Of a stretch of 64,000 bases of DNA, positions 34,237 to 47,200 are shown in pieces (positions within the stretch are counted from its first letter, which is position 1; the number at the start of each line of letters is the position of its first letter). Location: assembly GCA_905250115.1 (NCBI GenBank), contig CAJNOI010000199.1, forward strand, positions 1-64,000, written 5' to 3'. Source of the stretch: Adineta steineri (lineage: Eukaryota > Rotifera > Eurotatoria > Adinetida > Adinetidae). A program made the translations under genes and the position numbers. Under the pieces are notes generated by a model. The model did no database searches. It saw only the letters and a list, made by a program, of their open reading frames with translations, and had not been told where the DNA came from.

Positions 34237-36530
34237 AACGATTTTATTTTATATATGAATTTTATTAATGAAAAGAATTAAAGAGAGAAAGAAAAATTTT
34301 TCAATCTGTAATAGAAGAAGAAAAAAAAGAAGTTTTATCGAATAACTAGTTATAAAATAAAAATGTTTCAATAAAAGAGTCTAAACTAAATACGACACAT
34401 CAATGCATAGAGCAGGTAGACACGATGTGTGTTGTTGCCAAGCACCGATGTTCTCTGCTTCATGTTCTTTCTGTCTTTGCATTGTGCAAAGTGACTGAAA
34501 GCGAGAGTATGAGTGAGAGTGAGAGCTATACTTTTGGAGTGTCCCACCGCCATCATGTAGTCATAGTTTTATTCATATTATTATTTCTCTTCTTCCTTTC
34601 TTCTTTTTCTTCGTCTTCTTCTTATTCTTTAACGTCCCTGTTTTATGCTTGCTTCTCCCTAATCCAGATATATATACGCAAATGCATTTTCGTCTTCCTT
34701 CGTGCGCTCCGTCGTCGTCATCGTCTTTTTTTTTCAAAAAAAAACTGAGAGAGTGTAAGAGAAAATTCTGTAATAGATGGTGTCTAGTACCACCTTCACT
34801 CTTACCTTCCGTACAACAATAACAAACGAATAAAAAGAAAAGAAGACGACGACAACGAGAAAGACGATGCCGATGAGGAAAAAAATGGTGTATATATATA
34901 TATACGATGAGAACAGGAAGCGATCATTTGCAGGCAGCAAAGTATAGTCCTGCTCAGAAGGTCGTTTCAAGTGAACCATGTGAAATGAGCACCAGCGACA
35001 CTTCTTTCTTCTTTTACGCTCTCTCACTCTCATTTTATTTCATCTTACCTACGATAAACACAAGAGTCTAGAATTTCTCGATATTTTACTATAGTCATAT
35101 GGCAACAAAAAACGAGAGTCTTTTTTTTTGTTATTTATTTTAACCAAACAGATCTTTGTTCCTATACAAGCAGGACGAATAGGCAATGTATTTTTTTAGA
35201 CACATACAATGCTCCTTTCCTTTTTTACCGTTGCTGCCGATTATATTCAGGCAAATCAAAAGATTGTTTGCAGCAACATTCGGATGTCTATGTCTTCTTT
35301 CTTTTTTTCTTTTCTTAGGCGTACGTTACGATCACTTTACACTTTCCTCAATTCCACTCACCATCAGTTCTGCTTATGTGAGCGTAATGCATGTTGACAA
35401 TGGGCAAATGCTTGCATACTTGTACTTGTTGTCTACGTCATAACATTAATTCCCTGGAAAGAAACGACTTTCTTCATCATGTTCGTTATTTTTTGTTTTG
35501 ACTTGCATTTTGTTTCGAGCAGCCGAGTGTGACACTACTTGCTTTTGCATGTAATATGACTAGTCGTACTATGATGAGGTGCATGACTAGCCAAATGATA
35601 GGACATATATACATGCACACACCCACACCTATATGTATATATGCGTGTGCACTAACTTCTGTTTACTTTTTTTTCTCTTTCGTTGAATCCTAATCGAAGT
35701 CATTATCATCATCATCATTCTTTTCTCTCTCTTTGACTCACCTCTCTCTCTATAACACTAGGAAGAAACGGTGAAGACGGTTATATTTGTCGTTGGACTA
35801 CCTTAGCAACAGGCAAATAGAATGGTTTATCTAAATTAGAATTACAACATACTATCGTCATCATAGGCAACATGAGGAAAGAACAAACTACCTAAGTACA
35901 CGCACAGAATGAGCAAAAAACCCACTTCTAATTTTCTTTTCTAACTTATACACAATATATAGACATAGGAAAAAAAACAAGCAGTTCTGGTCGTTAGAGC
36001 AGTATATGTAGGTGTCATTTACTATTTGGTTGACTCTACCTATTTTGTTTTTTTTGAAAAACAAGACCAATGTAACCATGTGTCTATTACGAAAACATTG
36101 AAAATAAATATGACCTATTGCTAACTAAATCAAACATCAAAAGAGGAAGACACATCTAAATTTCTATTTTTTTTATAACAGATAACAATTTTTAGTTGTC
36201 TCAATGATTCTATCTAATAAAAGATAATAAATATCTGTCAACTTAAAGTAAATTGTCATATAATTATGTCAATAAAAATCTAAGTACTTTTTCTAATGAA
36301 CATATTTTTATAGATAAATATCTAGAATAGAATTGAGATTTTTTCTCATCTTAGTAACTATTCAGTATACATCAAATAAAAGAGAAAATTATTCTTGATT
36401 AACTTCATTTTATCGAGTGCGTATAGACATAAAAAGATAAAGTTATATCGTATTCTTTTGAAGAAAAAAATAAACCGTGCATATTAATATATGTAAATTG
36501 TATTCGTAAAGATTTTACGAGTTACAGTAT
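34237..36530. other. Long intergenic region, 2.3 kb
   Basis: It separates the CatSper-delta-like stop from the Myb/SANT start. It contains microsatellite-like tracts (CTTCTT, GAGAGT, ATATAT) and a small palindromic patch near 35605-35650 (GCACACACCCACACC...GCGTGTGC). Short frames here reflect these tracts. No exon or RNA gene recognised; it may hold distal promoter DNA of the Myb/SANT gene. Confidence 0.45.
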
Positions 36531-39500
36531 TTATTTATGATGATATTCTATTAAACGTTTGGTTAAATTATTTGTTGGTTCAAGATTTAGAAGATAATTA
36601 TGTATGGAATCATAATTATTTGTATGTTTATTTTTATTTAAATATTGAGCAACATCATACCATTGATGAAATCTAATAAGAACAAAAAAAAAGGTTAAAT
36701 ATTTTTCTAATTATCAAGATTAATTTACTGTCCGGCATCGATTTGATTTAAACGATGATATTCAAGATATTTTTGTCTTTGTTTATATTTATAATATGTA
36801 TAAATATGAATAAATAAAATGAATAATAGAATAAATAGAAAGAGAGTGATTAAAAAAACATAACCACGATATGTAGTATGAATATGATAAACTGGTTCAA
36901 TTTCAAGTAATATAAATGTTTCAAGATCACAATAACTAAAAAAAAATTCTCTCGTAATTTTTTGTATTAAATTATATATATAACCTATATTTATTATTAT
37001 AAGCAATTATATGAATAAGAAATTTCAAATGATCATAGGATGATTGATTTATTGTTTTATTAATATGTATAGAATTGGATGCATTATAAAAAAGACAGGA
37101 ATTTTTTGGTATTGAAAACATATTTAATAATGTTCGATATGATGTACGTCGTTCATATGGAATCTAAAGAATATAGACTATATACATTGATTATTTTTAG
37201 GAAGTATTGAAAAAAGACGATGTTTTTTGTAGATTTTGTTCTTCTCTTATTTCAGTATAATCAAAACAAGAAAAATTAGACACTACTATTCTTTTAACAG
37301 ATATTTTCTTGTACGTATCAAAACCTGTTATTCTATATCACGATGATATTGATATTGCATATATCGTACTATATGTCAATGGACAGACAATAATACACTA
37401 TATTGTACTTGTTATCCGTGTTATACCGTGCAGGTATTATTTGAAATGAGCCATACTTCCTAGTAAATACACTGTAAAAAAATATAATTAATGGCAAATA
37501 TATTTTTTTTTCTAGTTCAATGGGTCATACTGAAATACGTATGGTTTACTTCGATTTGTGCAAATGTGGTGAAAAATAAGATATAATATTGTTTTACATC
37601 AAAACGACAAAATGCTACGAATGAAAGATCATGAAAAGCATAGAAGCAAGAGAGAAAGATATGGATTCTAGCAGACTGTTAAAATACGGAAATGACGATA
37701 ACTAGTCCATGTATATACTACTCTGGACCTGGAAAAAAAATAAATGATCATAATTGTAATATTCTTAATAGAATATTTCACGGCTCGCGAAATGGATTAG
37801 CTGTCATGTCTTTGTCCTTCCGCTTAATATTAATACTGTTTTATTTAATTAGAACAATGGACTAAAACATGCGATATTTTTTCTAGTATATAAAATCCTT
37901 TAACGAGAACCGGTTAATGTTTATTTTTTGCTGAACTCCATCGGTTTAACCAATAATCTATGTGACCATCATTGACTTTTTTTCATAGTTCAGTCTTGAT
38001 GAATATGAATATAGAAGGTTTTCTGGAAGTCCTGTATCTATTTCCATGTTTTGCAAGACATTGACGATACGTACTATTCCGATATGTTCAGCTATGTTGA
38101 AATCGGACGAATCTCTATGCGAAATGCTGTTATCCTATAAGTCGATATTGCTTTCATACATGTCGATCAACTTTTCTTTATTTTTCAAGAAAGGCAACAC
38201 GTATTGAACTAAAATTGTGTCTTGAAAATATTGACCAGTCCAATATACGCTCTTATCTTTCACTACTCAATGCAATTTTATGGTGGTGAAAATGATAAGA
38301 AAGCCAATGCATACTTAATTCTCTTCAATGTCTTCCACATATCTGACCCAAACTCTATTATTTTAATAATTCGGCTTGCGCGCCAACCAAACAAGAATCC
38401 GTTTTCAGTTCAGTCTTTTAGCCTATTACAGAGTCATAAACGATCGAAAATTTGAGTCCGCTCCTTCTGCTTCTTGGCGAGTTCTCCTGCTACGATGCAA
38501 AAACGTGTTCTTTGTTTGCTGCTTACCTTGGCAATGAACTTTTCACTCTCTTTCGATAGATTGAGGATGTCTTTCTTTCAGAACTTTTCCAGTACGCATT
38601 ATTTAGTGCGATCATATCATTGGAAGAGAAAGAATTCACGATTTTCGCAATAGGAAAGTGATACACAAGAATGAAGACATATCCTGTTGAGCTTTAGATA
38701 GATCTCTCTCCTATTTTAGTTGATGAATGATGATGTCGACGCCGACTATAAAAAAGATATGCTTTTCTGGACATCTCAGTAACACATCGTTTGTTCTTTG
38801 TTACCACTAGAAAGTGACACATGACAAGGATACATCGACAATCAACTCGTTGATAATAGCAAAGTTTCACAGCTACAGAACTCAATGAATTTTTGCAATA
38901 TCATCTGCGTAGTATAAAATGAAAGGAGAGAATTGATACGGGTTGAAAATCGATATTAAAATATACAGATACATATTCCTACCCGAAAAGGTTGTTTTCG
39001 ACTTGTGGTATTCAATGTTAACTGAAGCCATAAACGATACATTGATGGGCTAATAGGTACACAAGAATCTGACCGATTGATTAAATAATGAGCATAATTT
39101 TCATGTTCTTTAGTTAGAGGTATGGCATATATAAGTAAAGAATCAAGTTGATTACTATCAATAGATTGACATGTTTCATTAAAACAACTTGAAAATATGA
39201 TTAAGATCATTTAAATGAAGTAAGAAATATTTTTTTACTATTGATATTTAAGTAAAATTGAATCGCTTTGTTTGCGTTTTATGTAAAGTGGAGAGAACTG
39301 GTGAATAATATTTATTGGAAGATTTTGTCGCATCCTAATGGAAGTATTGAAATTTATTAGAATATTTATTAAGATCGAAAAAGAAACTTGACCATTCAGT
39401 ATCACTTTTTTGATGAGATTCATTCCAAAACTCAAAGTCATTATCTCTTTAGAAAAAGAAAATATCATTCAATATTAACAAAATTTTCGTTTTTCTACTT

Positions 39501-41924
39501 TACGATGTATAATTTACTTGTTGAAGAACAAGAAGCTTCGATTTCAACAGACTATAGATGCTTTAATAAACATAAAATCAATAGAAAAAGTTCTTATTAC
39601 AAAAGAAGCTGGTTGACTACATGAGTAAGCATCTTGTATTAAGCCCAGACGAAGGGACAGCAAACTTGAACCATACAGATCATTACTAGAAAGTAATCAA
39701 AATTTATTAATTCAAAACATTTCATAAACAACAAAAGACAAGCAAATGGAAACTAAGGTCTAAATAATTAATTAGATGGGCTGCATGTCGTTATAATCAT
39801 AAACTAATTAATAATCATACCTTGTTTGATTTATTGTTGAGACAAGAATATTCTATTTAATATTATATGGAAATGTGTATACACATATTCATTACTCACT
39901 CCTATGATCTGAATAATACCATTATTCATATAATTAATTGTATAATTAATCATATAATTAAAAAATGTTGATTCTATACTAACAATCATTATTGGAATAA
40001 TTGTATATGCTTCAAGAATAAATTCGAAATATTTTTGAGTATTTTTTTCTAAGATATATAATTGATTAATATCAAATAAAGGTTTGAAACGTATATATGA
40101 ACATGTTGATTGAATAAAAGATGAACAAGGTAATGTTTGTTGATTGATATTTAATAAACATTGAGTTATATTAAAATTAAAATTTGGGACAGATAAATCT
40201 TGAAATGTTGGATTACATTCAGTTTTTTGTTCAAGTTTAATTATAGAAGAAAAAAATGATTCTTTTCCATAGAACCAATCATCTTCGAATTGTTCAAAAA
40301 GTTTTGTCAATCTTGATTCTTTTAAGATTTCAACTTACTATTTTGTGTTATAATAAAAAATTCTTTATTTAAAATAAACAAATAATCAATAGTTTTATTA
40401 AAACAATAGATTTCTTTCGTTAATAATGTTATATTATCATAATCAATCTCAAGATTTGTATAATAATCTTCCAATTGAGATTTATTCATATTATCTAAAT
40501 AATCTAATTCACAACCATTATGTTGAACTTCAGATAGAAGAAGACCTCCATTAGTTGTATAATAAATCTTTTTAATATCCCAAAAGAAATAAGAATTATG
40601 ATAAGTTGTAGGTGTTATATATAAACTATCACCAGTAAAATTTATATATATCAATTTTTGAAAAGTTGAATTTAATTCTAAGAATGATTGATGATAAATT
40701 AATGCCTAAGAAAATACTAATCGCGATTTTTGTATCATCAAAATGGAATAAAATAATTCTAATTTACTCAGACTCAGTCAATTATTTTCTAGATGGAATA
40801 AATTCATTAAATTTAGGAATCATGGGGGTGGGTGTGGGCGTGGTTGTGATTAAACAAAAGTTGAGTCCACACCCACACCGACACCCACCCACACTCACAC
40901 CCACCCTCAGGACATTTTCCAGAAAACCAAAATTTGAGGACATTTCGTCAAGGACATTCTTGATGGATACCAAATTTAGCTCGGAAGGAAATATGAAGCT
41001 GAATTTAGTGCATTCACCGTGAAATATAAAAATGCACTTTAAGATATTAAAAGACTTTTGTTAATAAATCTATTGATGTTTTACTTTATCATTTTCATAT
41101 TTGACAACACACATAAGAATTGGTATAGCATGGAAAAGTCCAAGATAAAGAATCGTACATTGATGTGATTTACAAATCTAAAAGATTTACTTCACAAAAA
41201 AAACTTTTTATCTCAAACATACAGATTGAGTTTGAAAAATATTTCCAAAATCATAGACAATCGACATTGATTTGAAATAGAAAAGTATTACATTTCCATA
41301 TTTATTTGCTAGAATAACATAATCATTAAATACATGACTTATAGAACGATAAGTTGTATTTTTAAGACATGTACAACAAGGTGTAGTAAATACATTATCA
41401 ATTTTTTCGAATAAAATAGGTAGATCTTAGAAGAAGAAAAAAATAAATGAATGATTTTTTAGATTGTTATTTTCTTACTCGAATAACGTGATATTGTATA
41501 AATAATATCTTCATTTTTAATTGAGCTAATTATATCATGTGTACGAAATAAAATTCCATGAATAATAAGAATTAAATCATTATTTAAATGAGCAATTGAA
41601 TTTACTATTGGAATCTAAAATAAATAAACGATTCTTTTCTTCGGCCTTTTATTATATTAATAATACTTGTTGATTGAAAATATTTCGCGAAACACATAAT
41701 CGTTTCCATTGAAATTGTTCTTGATCAAATTTATATAATGTATTATTACGAATAAGAATTGATTTTTCTGTATGACATGGATTTGTTACAATAAAAGTTT
41801 TTTGTGTCAAAAAACGAAGAGGAACATATTCTTCAGAATTATTATTTTGAGATTTTATATCGAATGATTGAGCAAGACTGAAGTCATTTTTGATAAAGAG
41901 GAAAATTGTAATTATCAGATTCAT
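36531..41924 (-). CDS. CATSPERD: CatSper channel auxiliary subunit delta-like protein
   Basis: Eleven exons: 41667-41924, 41479-41614, 41223-41425, 40339-40705, 39883-40318, 39393-39446, 39239-39334, 38983-39187, 36985-37163, 36729-36935, 36531-36672 (2283 nt, 760 aa; human 798). Signal peptide 1-19. Ectodomain landmarks in family order: NPCHTEKSILIRNNTLYKF, IYYTTNGG, NFNITQCLLNINQQTLPC, FILEAYTIIPIMIVSI, and YSYCDLETF (644-652) just before the single TM helix (about 669-690), then a basic tail. The YSYC-x-LET motif and order fit CatSper delta as I remember it; epsilon is the nearest alternative. In other animals it is part of the sperm-tail calcium channel. Weak points: exons 4 and 5 are joined by a 20-nt 'intron' or frameshift, and exons 6-7 are less certain (GTCAAG donor). 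Confidence 0.72.
37164..38982 (-). other. 1.8-kb intron 8 of the CatSper-delta-like gene, possible retroelement relic
   Basis: The intron runs from the GTAGGA donor (38982) to TTTAG (37164), thirty times the usual length. On the minus strand around 38330-38375, WVRYVED resembles the reverse-transcriptase box YVDD, and VLPFLKNKEKL follows about 170 nt later, but frames are broken by stops. A decayed Penelope-like or LINE RT is possible. Nothing else is recognised. Confidence 0.25.
40823..40911. repeat. Telomere-like foldback repeat, copy H (CATSPERD intron 3)
   Basis: G-rich arm GGGGGTGGGTGTGGGCGTGG (from 40824), a 25-nt spacer, then the C-rich arm CCACACCCACACCGACACCC, ACCCACACTCACACCCACCC and CTCAGG. 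It is among the longest and best paired copies and lies inside an intron. Confidence 0.78.
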
Positions 41925-42579
41925 TTTTAATTATATTGGCGCTAAATTTCGGATAGAAGAATGTTAGTTCTTTTTCGAAGTTAATTAGGAAATCGGGTAG
42001 TATTGAAATTGCAAGTCTAATTTTGAACATAAAAATGATATCTTGTTTTTCAATAGCTCTTAACGTCATGATTAATGAAACTTGAGTGATTCTATGTAGA
42101 TACAAAGAAAAAGATAGGAAACATAAGACAATAATGAAATCTTGTTACAAACAAGAAACATCGGTACGTTTTTCTAATAATCTGATTGTACTATCATTGA
42201 ACTAGATATGAATATGTTAATTAATGAAATTTTTATTATCATTATAGACAATCGAAACTATCAATGCTAATAAATTCTGATGTTAGCCGTCAGTATTTTC
42301 CTTCCATTCTCTAACTATGCGATGAATAACGCCATCTCTATTCAACACGGAAAAACCTTTTTTTTTATTCTTTATTTGTTTGAGGATTGACAACTAACAA
42401 TGAACATGGCTACAGGATATTAGCAAGGTAATAAAGTGTGAAAGTCATATAACATATAATTATCTCATAAATATCATATTTTGCTAATCATGAAATGTAA
42501 GTTTATTTCTTTATTATAGGATGATATGATCTATAAATGCATCAAGCATTCTATATGATTATATTTTTCTGTCAAGTGA
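41925..42579. promoter_or_regulatory. Divergent region between CatSper-delta-like and CUB-LDLa genes
   Basis: 655 bp between opposite ATGs. No exon recognised. AT-rich without clear promoter boxes. Confidence 0.35.
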
Positions 42580-43963
42580 ATGTTTATCTACTTACAATCA
42601 ATTCGGTGTGATAATTTGTTGTTGTTGTTACTTGTTATATTTGCAAGTATTTCCATAATAAAAACAACATCATCACGAGCGATTATCAATGATTATAGTA
42701 AAAATAATTTAGTAAGACGAGCTGAAGAATGTAAGTTATATATATTTGAACATAAATAATAGAGAATTTTTTTTTCAAAAGATATTATGACTTCAGCAAA
42801 TATTGATGGTATTAAACGTTCAAATGTATGTGGTGAAGGATATCGTATTGAAGGTGTTCTACTTAAATCTTATCCATATTCAACGAGTGAAACATATCTA
42901 CCTTATGAAGATTGTTTAATGTCATTTCAGGTTTGTTTTTGATTAGATATAGATCAACAGAAAATTATTAATTTTAGGCTCGACGATCGAATAATCAAAT
43001 ACGTATACGTATTCTTACACTTGATCTTAATGATATTCATGCAGGTACCGATTGCTTAGATTCACTTCGTTTTTATAAATCAGTACATATGAAAGATTCA
43101 GATAAACTTGTAAGTTAAAAAAGAATACTTGAATTCAAGTTTATCATAATTCTTATTAGGATTCAGTTGAATGTGGTCAATTAAATGAAACGAATAATTT
43201 TAGTTTTATATCACCAACAGGCATTGTTACTGCTCATTTTACGTTAGTATACAATAGTAATAAATTCAATTTTTTACTTGATATATTTTAGTTCGGATGG
43301 TGGAAATGTTAATGGACTTGGTTTTAGAGTAGTTCTCACATCCTTTCGTTCTCGTAAGTATAGTTTTATTAAAGATCTTTCTTATTTTTTAATTATATAG
43401 CGAATAAAACTCATCCATGTGATCTAAATGATGAAGAATTTCCTTGTGAGAACGGAGATTGTATCAGTAGTTTACTTTTATGTGATGGTAAATTTTTTTG
43501 ACTTACTTTTTCTTCTTACAATATCATATAAAATAGGTATTGACCATTGTTTGGATGGATCAGATGAATCAACAAATCTTTTATGCAATTCTAATAATAT
43601 GAAGCCTTCAAAACAAACTAATATCGAGTCAAAACCTTCTTCAGGAGAAACGACATATCAACAATGGCGTGGAATATTAATTCTCATTTTTTTCTTTATT
43701 ATATTTCTTGTATTTGCATTATTTATAATTTATTTCCTTTGTCGTCGTTGCTATTATCTATCAAAATCTTCAATCAACAATGTACAAAGACGTTATTCAA
43801 CTATGGTTAATACTCGTATGTTTTATTCAATACAAAAAACTAAAATATAGTTTTTTTTATTTTCAAATTTTTAGCGTTAAATGTACGTAAACAATCAACA
43901 ACAACAACTCGAGTTATTATACAAAATTCTACACGTCTTGACGCTGATTATAATCTGCTTTAA
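42580..43963 (+). CDS. CUB-LDLa single-pass membrane protein
   Basis: Eight exons: 42580-42730, 42782-42930, 42978-43109, 43160-43242, 43292-43353, 43401-43487, 43537-43815, 43875-43963 (1032 nt, 343 aa). N-terminal hydrophobic signal (CDNLLLLLVIFASISII). A CUB-like domain starts at VCGEGYRIEG and ends GLGFRVVLTSF, with four Cys. One LDL-receptor class A module follows: CDLNDEEFPCENGDCIS, then LCDGIDHCLDGSDES with the calcium-binding D-x-SDES. A TM helix (GILILIFFFIIFLVFALFII) precedes a basic Cys-containing tail. The plan resembles NETO-type receptors with one CUB lost, but orthology is not shown. Likely a cell-surface protein binding extracellular ligands. Confidence 0.82.
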
Positions 43964-44200
43964 GTTATTTTTGTATTTTTCGTTAAATTGTCAGTATATT
44001 TTGTTTTTTCGAGTTTATAAACAGTAATTATTATCAATGTATTACAAATAGAAATTTAAGTTTATTTAAATAAATTACAATAAGAAAAAAACTAATCACG
44101 GAATCATGAAGAAAAAAAGACATTAAAATAATCAATTTCATTTTTATTCGTTACTCCTATAAAATAAAGTTTGTTTTGTTTTTATTTCGAATAGAAAATT
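43964..44200. other. Convergent intergenic, nothing recognised
   Basis: 237 bp between the CUB-LDLa and VPS11 stops. AT-rich 3' flanks only. Confidence 0.4.
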
Positions 44201-47200
44201 TTATCTTACTTTATCAAAAAGTCTTCTACCAAGAAATTCAGCAATAACACCAAATTTATCTTGTTGATCATCTATTTTACGATGAAATGTTTCGTGAATA
44301 TCTTTACTAACACGTTGCATATTTATTAAATCAAGCCATTTACTAAAAGGAATATAAATAATATATATATGTTAGATCTAAATTGAATGTTTCTATTTTT
44401 AAAGAAAGCTTACAGCTTTTCATATCATAAGATGATTGCAGCTTCTTACATTCTAGACTGTACTGCCTCTTTTCAATTAAAACTTAATCCGAAAATCTAG
44501 AATATTCTGATACAATATTGTTTAATAGCTAATCTTATGTGGGTGTGGGTATGGCTAAATACAGATAAATGTCTATATCCACACCCACACTCAAACGTCT
44601 TTCTTTATTTTTCCCCTTAAGTTGTTTCGAACACCCAAAGTCTTATCATTTTCATCTTTCGACTTTTTCTTCGATATTTTTATCCTTCGGCAGTTTTAAT
44701 TTCGACCTTAGTTGGAAGAATTCTGAAATTCGATATTTACCGATTATCGCCGGAACATAATGGACATTCGTAGGTAATTTCTGATGATGTTGCTGATTCA
44801 ACTGCATAAGCACAGCTAAAATAATAGAAATTTCATTATAGATCAGTAACAATTGTTTTAGTTTCAACAAACTGTTCATGAAAAGAATGTTCGCAAAAGA
44901 AATGTATACATGGAATATCTAAATCCATTTTACATGCACTACATTTTGGATCTTGACAAAGAATTGGACTTGAATAGAGAAAAAAAAATAGCGTGAAATT
45001 TAAAAAATTTAAAAATTTAAACAAACTCGGTTTCTAATTGTTTAATTTTTTCAACAAATAATTCACTTTCTTGACGAAAACGTCGAATTTCTGATTGATC
45101 TTTTTCTATTTGTGTTTGTTCATTATGAAGTTTTCGTATTAAATAATCCTTAGAAACAAAATAAGTCTACATTAAATACACTAAATAATAACTATTTACT
45201 TTAAGTAAATCAAGACTAGTTGATTCATTATTACTTAATGTTTGAATAACCAATAATGGCGACAGGAGATCTTTCTCATCAATATCTATACAAAGAAAAA
45301 ATGTTTATCTTAACAAAAACAAATCCTATGACTAACATTTTAATATTTGTTGAATTTCTTTTCGACATCCATCCGCACGTTTTAATTTCGAAAAATAACT
45401 TAAAGCTTGTATCCATAATTGAGGATCTTCATCACCATATTTAAGACAAGTCGAAACTATTTTATCACTTTCTTTATTTTTCATTTGATATTGCAAAATT
45501 TGTTGATATCTTAAAAAGAAAATATTATTCGATTAAAATTTTCATAAAAATTTTCTTACAATTTTGCTTTATCATATAAACAAATAACACCAGCTTTAAA
45601 ATTATATTTTTGACATGCAACCATTGCACGCGTTACATCAATACCAATCTAAACATGAAGTAAAACAAAATAAACATCAATTTCTATCGAAATCTATTTA
45701 TCATTTGAGAAAATTAGAATATTCACCATTAGGGTACGGTAGTTCCAACAAAAATGTAACCGAACCGGAATCGGTCAAAAAAAGCGAGCTCGAAATTTGG
45801 AGTTTACGACTTTGTAGTATTTCAACAAAATTCTAACGTTTAACTCCATGTTTTTTTCTTGAATAACATCGGTCGATTCAGAGTAACCAAGAGTATTTAT
45901 ATGAGCAATCAGAAACAGACGGTTCAGATTCTGAGCTGAGATTTTCGTTGAAAACTAGACATCCGTAAACTCCAAATTTCGAGCTCACTTTTTTTGACCA
46001 CCGGAACCGCGATTTCGATTCCGGTTCTGGGTAGTTTTTGGAACCGCCGTACTCTATTCACTACAAGAAAAATACTTCGTTAAATTTTAAGCCTATTAAA
46101 TAAAATCGGTCACATATAGTCCTCTTAACTGAATCCGATTAATTAGTACAATAATATAGAAAAAAAACATTGTAAGTCTTTTTTCTAATAAACATGTCAA
46201 TAAAAAAATATAATTTACCTTTGAATCTTGAAGTAATGTTATAATCTGATGACTTAAACGATCTAGTTCTTTTTTATCTTCTGTTGTACTATATTTTTGT
46301 AGAAGTAATTCTAGAATTGTATCGTAAACTGTTGATACGAGATGTTCTTTTGGATATTGCTAAAATAATAAAAATTGAATCTAATATTAGAATAAATAAA
46401 GATGAATATATACTTTAACAGCATATTCAAGATAATCAAGTAATTCATCTGGATTATTCATAAATAAATTAATTAATGATTCTGGTAATTGTTCTTGTTC
46501 GATTTGTTGTGGTGTTGGATTAAGTTGTTTTAATAATTTTGTTGTTAATTTCGGTTGTTGTTTAATTAAAGTTTTGCCATAATTTCTAAATGCTTGTAAA
46601 GCATCATCAAATTTTAATGTTTGAATATATGTCAATGCTCGATCATAATCTCTCTTATTTTCACATTGAATTTTAATATATTTATCATGACGACGATATT
46701 TAGCTGAAAGTGCTAATGCTTCATCCAAATAATCTTTAGAGAAAAAAAATAAATCATAATGAAATTCTAACAATTTTTATATCAATACGTACTTGCTTGA
46801 CGACAAACATCGATTGCTATGTCAACATCAAAAGTTAATTCTACATCAGGTGTTGATCCAGAATTTTCATTTAAACCAATAAATTGAGCAAGACGATTAA
46901 TACGATCAGGATGTTTTGTATAACAATTAAGTAATAATGTTGTATGATCAACATTAGCTAATTTTGCACGATGTAATTCTTCTAAATATCGAGTTAAATG
47001 ATCGATATGTTGAGAATCAAGAAACTAAAGGAAATTTTATGTCAGTATATATATATATATAATAGATAAATTATTCACTTTTTTTATAACATAGGATGGT
47101 TCTAAAAATCCAATTGTTTTGCAATATTGATCAGTTGCGGATTCAAATTCATTTTTTCTATTATGAAATACAAAAGAATGAACATATTTTACAGAAAGAA

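Noticed and set aside
34425..35443. Several Phe/Ser-rich frames upstream of the Myb/SANT gene
   Set aside because: They are made of TTC/TTT microsatellite-like tracts and are not conserved-looking.
39238..39468. 76-codon minus frame as one continuous exon of the CatSper-delta-like gene
   Set aside because: Splitting it with a 58-nt intron (GTCAAG...CATTAG) gives family-like sequence on both sides and correct phases; the continuous reading uses a different frame for its first half.
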